Assembly: GCA_003550305.1 (NCBI GenBank)
Contig: QKYT01000310.1
Location: 96,929-131,668, forward strand
Length of the DNA: 34,740 bases
Direction: 5' to 3'
Origin: Glomus cerebriforme
Lineage: Eukaryota; Glomeromycota; Glomeromycetes; Glomerales; Glomeraceae
The position numbers were made by a program, and so were the translations under genes. Position 1 is the first letter of the stretch. Each line of letters begins with the position of its first letter. Below are positions 31,846 through 34,740 of this stretch, piece by piece. The notes under the pieces are model-generated. The model searched no databases. It saw only the letters and a list, made by a program, of their open reading frames with translations, and was not told the DNA's origin.

Positions 31846-32926
31846 TCTTGCGATAAATTAATGCATGTATGTTGTACTTGCCGTGAAATGTTATTTGATC
31901 GGCATCACATTCGCACAATTTTTATAAATTTGTTTTCATTCATAGTTTTTGCTTCATTTAAAAATTTCCTTTTATTAACTATGAGAACTATACTTTTTTT
32001 AAAAAATATTCAACTAGAGATCGGAACCGAATGTGCCAAACGGTTTCGGACCCGGTTCCAACCGGTTTTCCAGATAATCCGAGTCAACCGGTTTCACGGA
32101 AACATAGTGATGGTCCGAAAAAATTACGAATATTTTAAATATTTTCCAATAAAAAAATTTAATTTTCACCCGGTGGCTGAATTTTAAAAATCATCACGTG
32201 ATTGTCAATATTCATAATTTCTCATAATTTCTATAATTTCTCATATTTTCTCACAATAACTTCTCTCATAATTTATAATTTATAAAAATATTATTTATAA
32301 TTTATGTGGATTTGGCCTGAATTACGGTAATTAAAAAGGAATACTGTATTCGGACGGTTGCAACCGGTCTGTGTAAAACTGGTTTAAAACGGGTTGGACC
32401 TTTATATTCATCTTTTAAAAAGACTTTTAGATTGTTTCCTTTGTTTTTTAAATAAAATACTTCTACTTGTAAAAAATTAATCTGATGATTATTAGTTGTC
32501 AGGGGGGATTTTCCAATTATTTTTCATATTTCCGATAAGCCCCGAACCTGGCCTGAATTATGATGATTTTGTTCTGCGTTATGACGAGCTTGGCCGGCAT
32601 TATGTGCAAAGCATACGATCATATGTGGTTTTTATTGCTAAGACAAAAAAAAAAAATTTTTATTTAAGTAAAAATAAGAACATTACATCTATATATTGAT
32701 TAAATATATTATAAAAATTACAAGATCCTAAAATATTGTAGAGTATATAAATTTTTTTTAAAAAAATAATAATTTTAGAGAGCTGATTAATAAAAAGATA
32801 TTAAAATAATTTGAAACAACTAATAAAATCAGGCATAAAAAAATATCAGTTTTAACTAAAATAAAAAAAAATTTTGTTGTAACAAATAAAATAATATAAA
32901 AAAAATATCTTATATTAGATCGTTGC
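31846..32926. other. Intergenic region with CCGG-rich inverted blocks and GGCC motifs
   Basis: No gene is seen. Blocks rich in AACCGG/CCGGTT occur at 32021-32100 (CGGACCCGGTTCCAACCGG) and at 32351-32402 (GGTTGCAACCGGTCTG, GGGTTGGACC). They look like diverged inverted halves of one element. GGCC-type motifs lie at 32313, 32551 and 32592. A small stem TGCCG/CGGCA is at 31879-31904. Confidence 0.45.
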
Positions 32927-34276
32927 TTATAAACAACGATCTAATAAATTTAAACTAGGAAAGTCTACTATAGGGAAGACTTTATTATTCGCAAAAAAAT
33001 CTAAATTGCCAGTAAGATTAGTCTCAAGTCGTGGCCTATTTCCTCCTGTACATATAGTGTTACCAATTGAAATATTATTATCAAGGGTTCCTACTATTTG
33101 GAACCCAAATTGTTCTTTAAACTTCCCATTAAGTACATCAAGACCAAAACTCAATTGTGGTTTAATTGAACCAGCAATATCAACTGAAGCGGCAGCAAGG
33201 TCAAAGTTTGGATCATGTAATTTGCTTACAGGAGTAAATCCAGATTGAACAAATGATGGTTGAGTTATATCAACAAATTGGGCATTAGCATTGAAATTGG
33301 CTAAACTAATTTCACCTCCAAAATTAAGAGCTGAATTAATTTTAGTGGAGATTTTAGTTGATGCAATAAGATTTATTGAAGGTCCAATATTAAAAACGCC
33401 TGGCACACCGAATGAACCTAATATTGGTACAGTAAGAAGTGTAACATCAAATGTACGAACATCTCCGATTGTACCATTAAAAGAAAGATCGAGATTCATG
33501 AAAGCATTTCCATTAAGGGTAACGGAGGCATCAGATAAGTTTATACCAGATCCAATTGTAAATTTACCACCAAGTTTCATTGAAATGGTTGCATCACCTT
33601 TCATAAAACAATTGGTACAAAGTAAGGAAAGATTTGGATCATCTATAAACGGAAAATTTGGTTTGGATGATTGTCCCGTTGCATCATTGAATAAAACGTT
33701 CAAACTTATTTTGTTATTTACGTCAATTTTTGGGAGTGAAACCGATAGTCTTCTATTTAATCTATGACGAGCATTGCTTCTTTTTTTTCCATTTACCCAT
33801 GAAAGATCGATAAGAAATTCCTTTGAAAAATCTGAAACATCACATTTTTCCGCAGTGAAGGTTACTTTTTTATTAGGCACATCAACAATCTTATTTTTTA
33901 TCATAAAAAATTGAGTTGTTGGTTTACCAAAACATTTCCATTTATGAGAAATTAGTAACATAACTTTATCAGGCCAATTATTTTTAACCTGTTCAATCGC
34001 GTTTTTATCATTTAAACTGAGAGTAATTTTGTTACCATCATTACAATCAACATTTTTCACACCACTTTGGTCGGGATTCAATGATGGTACTTTGGTTTTA
34101 AAATAAATTTCCGCTTTATGGTATCCTCCGTCTTTATTATTTGGTTGACTATAAATACCTCGAAGTTCGGTTGATGGTTTAAATTCATTATTGGTAGAAA
34201 CGATGCTTAAGTCTGAAGAAACGATTTCAAGAAGAATCGATAGGAGTAAAAATGAACTTAAGATGAATTTGTTCAT
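32927..34276 (-). CDS. Secreted protein with N-terminal signal peptide (449 aa), function unknown
   Basis: Single exon, with ATG at 34276-34274 just downstream (on the minus strand) of an A/T-rich leader. Residues 1-21 form a clear signal peptide (KFILSSFLLLSILLEIVSS), so the product is exported. No further membrane segment is seen. Residues about 25-160 contain Cys pairs (C78, C115, C145). Two basic sites, KKR (164-166) and RR (175-176), flank a short linker and could be cut by a Kex2-type protease. The C-terminal half is beta-rich and repetitive (glycine/asparagine/serine, TNCFMKGDATISMKLGG). Overall architecture recalls fungal secreted proteins with two domains of unknown function (DUF7029/DUF7223-like). 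That comparison is from memory and tentative. N-glycosylation sequons are present (NLS, NGT, NIS, NLT). Confidence 0.9.
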   Translation of the reverse strand: MNKFILSSFLLLSILLEIVSSDLSIVSTNNEFKPSTELRGIYSQPNNKDGGYHKAEIYFKTKVPSLNPDQSGVKNVDCNDGNKITLSLNDKNAIEQVKNNWPDKVMLLISHKWKCFGKPTTQFFMIKNKIVDVPNKKVTFTAEKCDVSDFSKEFLIDLSWVNGKKRSNARHRLNRRLSVSLPKIDVNNKISLNVLFNDATGQSSKPNFPFIDDPNLSLLCTNCFMKGDATISMKLGGKFTIGSGINLSDASVTLNGNAFMNLDLSFNGTIGDVRTFDVTLLTVPILGSFGVPGVFNIGPSINLIASTKISTKINSALNFGGEISLANFNANAQFVDITQPSFVQSGFTPVSKLHDPNFDLAAASVDIAGSIKPQLSFGLDVLNGKFKEQFGFQIVGTLDNNISIGNTICTGGNRPRLETNLTGNLDFFANNKVFPIVDFPSLNLLDRCL

Positions 34277-34383
34277 TTTTTTTTAAAAAAAAAGGAAGGA
34301 TAAGATTATATTTCACTTTTCAGATGAATATAGCAAATAAAAAAAAAATAAAGTGCTAAATATAATATGATTATGTGAATATG
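34277..34383 (-). promoter_or_regulatory. Proximal promoter and leader of the secreted-protein gene
   Basis: About 100 bases lie between the ATG and the repeat array. A run of T (A on the coding strand) sits next to the start codon. No definite TATA box can be assigned. Confidence 0.4.
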
Positions 34384-34665
34384 TATGGATATTATAATAA
34401 AAAAGACGTATCAAACGTCAGAGAGAATTTTTATATAAAGATTGTAATATGAATAATAGAAAAAGAGTCTAAAATGTAATAAAATATGAATATGTGATAT
34501 TATTGGATAGTATTATAAAAAAAGACGTATCAAACGTCAGAGAGAATTTTTTATAAAGATTGTAATATGAATAATAAAAAAGAGTCTAAAATGTAATAAT
34601 ATATGAATATGTGATATTATTGGATATTATTATAAAATAAGACGTATCAAATGTCAGAAGTAATT
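34384..34665. repeat. Tandem repeat array of about 118 bp units upstream of the secreted-protein gene
   Basis: GACGTATCAAACGTC recurs at 34405, 34524 and (with one change) 34641, which gives periods of 119 and 117 bases. AGATTGTAATATGAATAATA, GAGTCTAAAATGTAATA and GTGATATTATTGGATA repeat in the same order. The core is an imperfect palindrome GACGT-5-ACGTC, which could be a binding site repeated in the promoter. The third unit is cut short and followed by unrelated AT-rich DNA to the window end. Confidence 0.85.
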
Positions 34666-34740
34666 CTATTTTATTTTTCTGTTTTTTTTTTCAAAATTAC
34701 CAAAAGGTCTTTATATACCTTTTTTTTTAAAAAAAAAAAA

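Noticed and set aside
31861..32187. 108-codon plus-strand frame
   Set aside because: It crosses a dispersed stem motif and the CCGG-rich blocks; there is no domain or codon signal.
33291..33767. 158-codon plus-strand frame (and 33006-33248)
   Set aside because: Both lie antisense within the secreted-protein gene, which has a signal peptide and a full-length frame.

Overview
The window is strongly AT-rich, intron-bearing eukaryotic DNA with long poly-A/T runs and many degraded genes. Its families are F-box/LRR-like proteins, BTB-BACK-TLDc proteins, fast-decaying protein-kinase copies and tandem Argonautes. Together they point to the genome of an arbuscular mycorrhizal fungus (Glomeromycotina, Rhizophagus-like). 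That assignment is inference from gene content and composition; no database was searched.

Layout. 1-398 is the tail of an F-box/LRR gene, nearly identical to the tail of the full gene at 19644-21101. About 1051-6805 and 7278-14075 are two copies of one duplicated segment. Each copy carries a complete 13-exon Argonaute gene on the + strand (2063-5636 and 8246-11866), followed by remnants of a small exon and a decayed kinase on the - strand. Next come a broken BTB-BACK-TLDc gene (15095-16740, -) holding a cluster of perfect palindromes, a two-unit tandem repeat (17330-17562) and a long gene-poor stretch. The F-box gene at 19644 contains 13 single-base Ns. It is followed by foldback elements, a kinase pseudogene (22442-22982), an intact BTB-BACK-TLDc gene (23075-24576, -) and a divergently oriented F-box gene (25272-26705, +). 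26706-32900 is mostly mobile-element debris: a Tc1/mariner relic with ends, MITE-like elements and a P-loop gene fragment. The right end holds an intact secreted-protein gene (32927-34276, -) with a roughly 118-bp repeat array upstream.

Function. The Argonautes would act in small-RNA silencing. Both keep the 5'-phosphate pocket and the D, E, D catalytic residues, but the usual catalytic His is Asp in the first copy and Gln in the second. The pair may therefore have split into a slicing-competent and a slicing-impaired protein. The F-box and BTB proteins are typical substrate adaptors of cullin ubiquitin ligases in lineage-specific expanded families. No operon-like or obviously new enzymatic system is visible. 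The most notable biology is the diverged Argonaute pair, together with several families of hairpin or foldback repeats.
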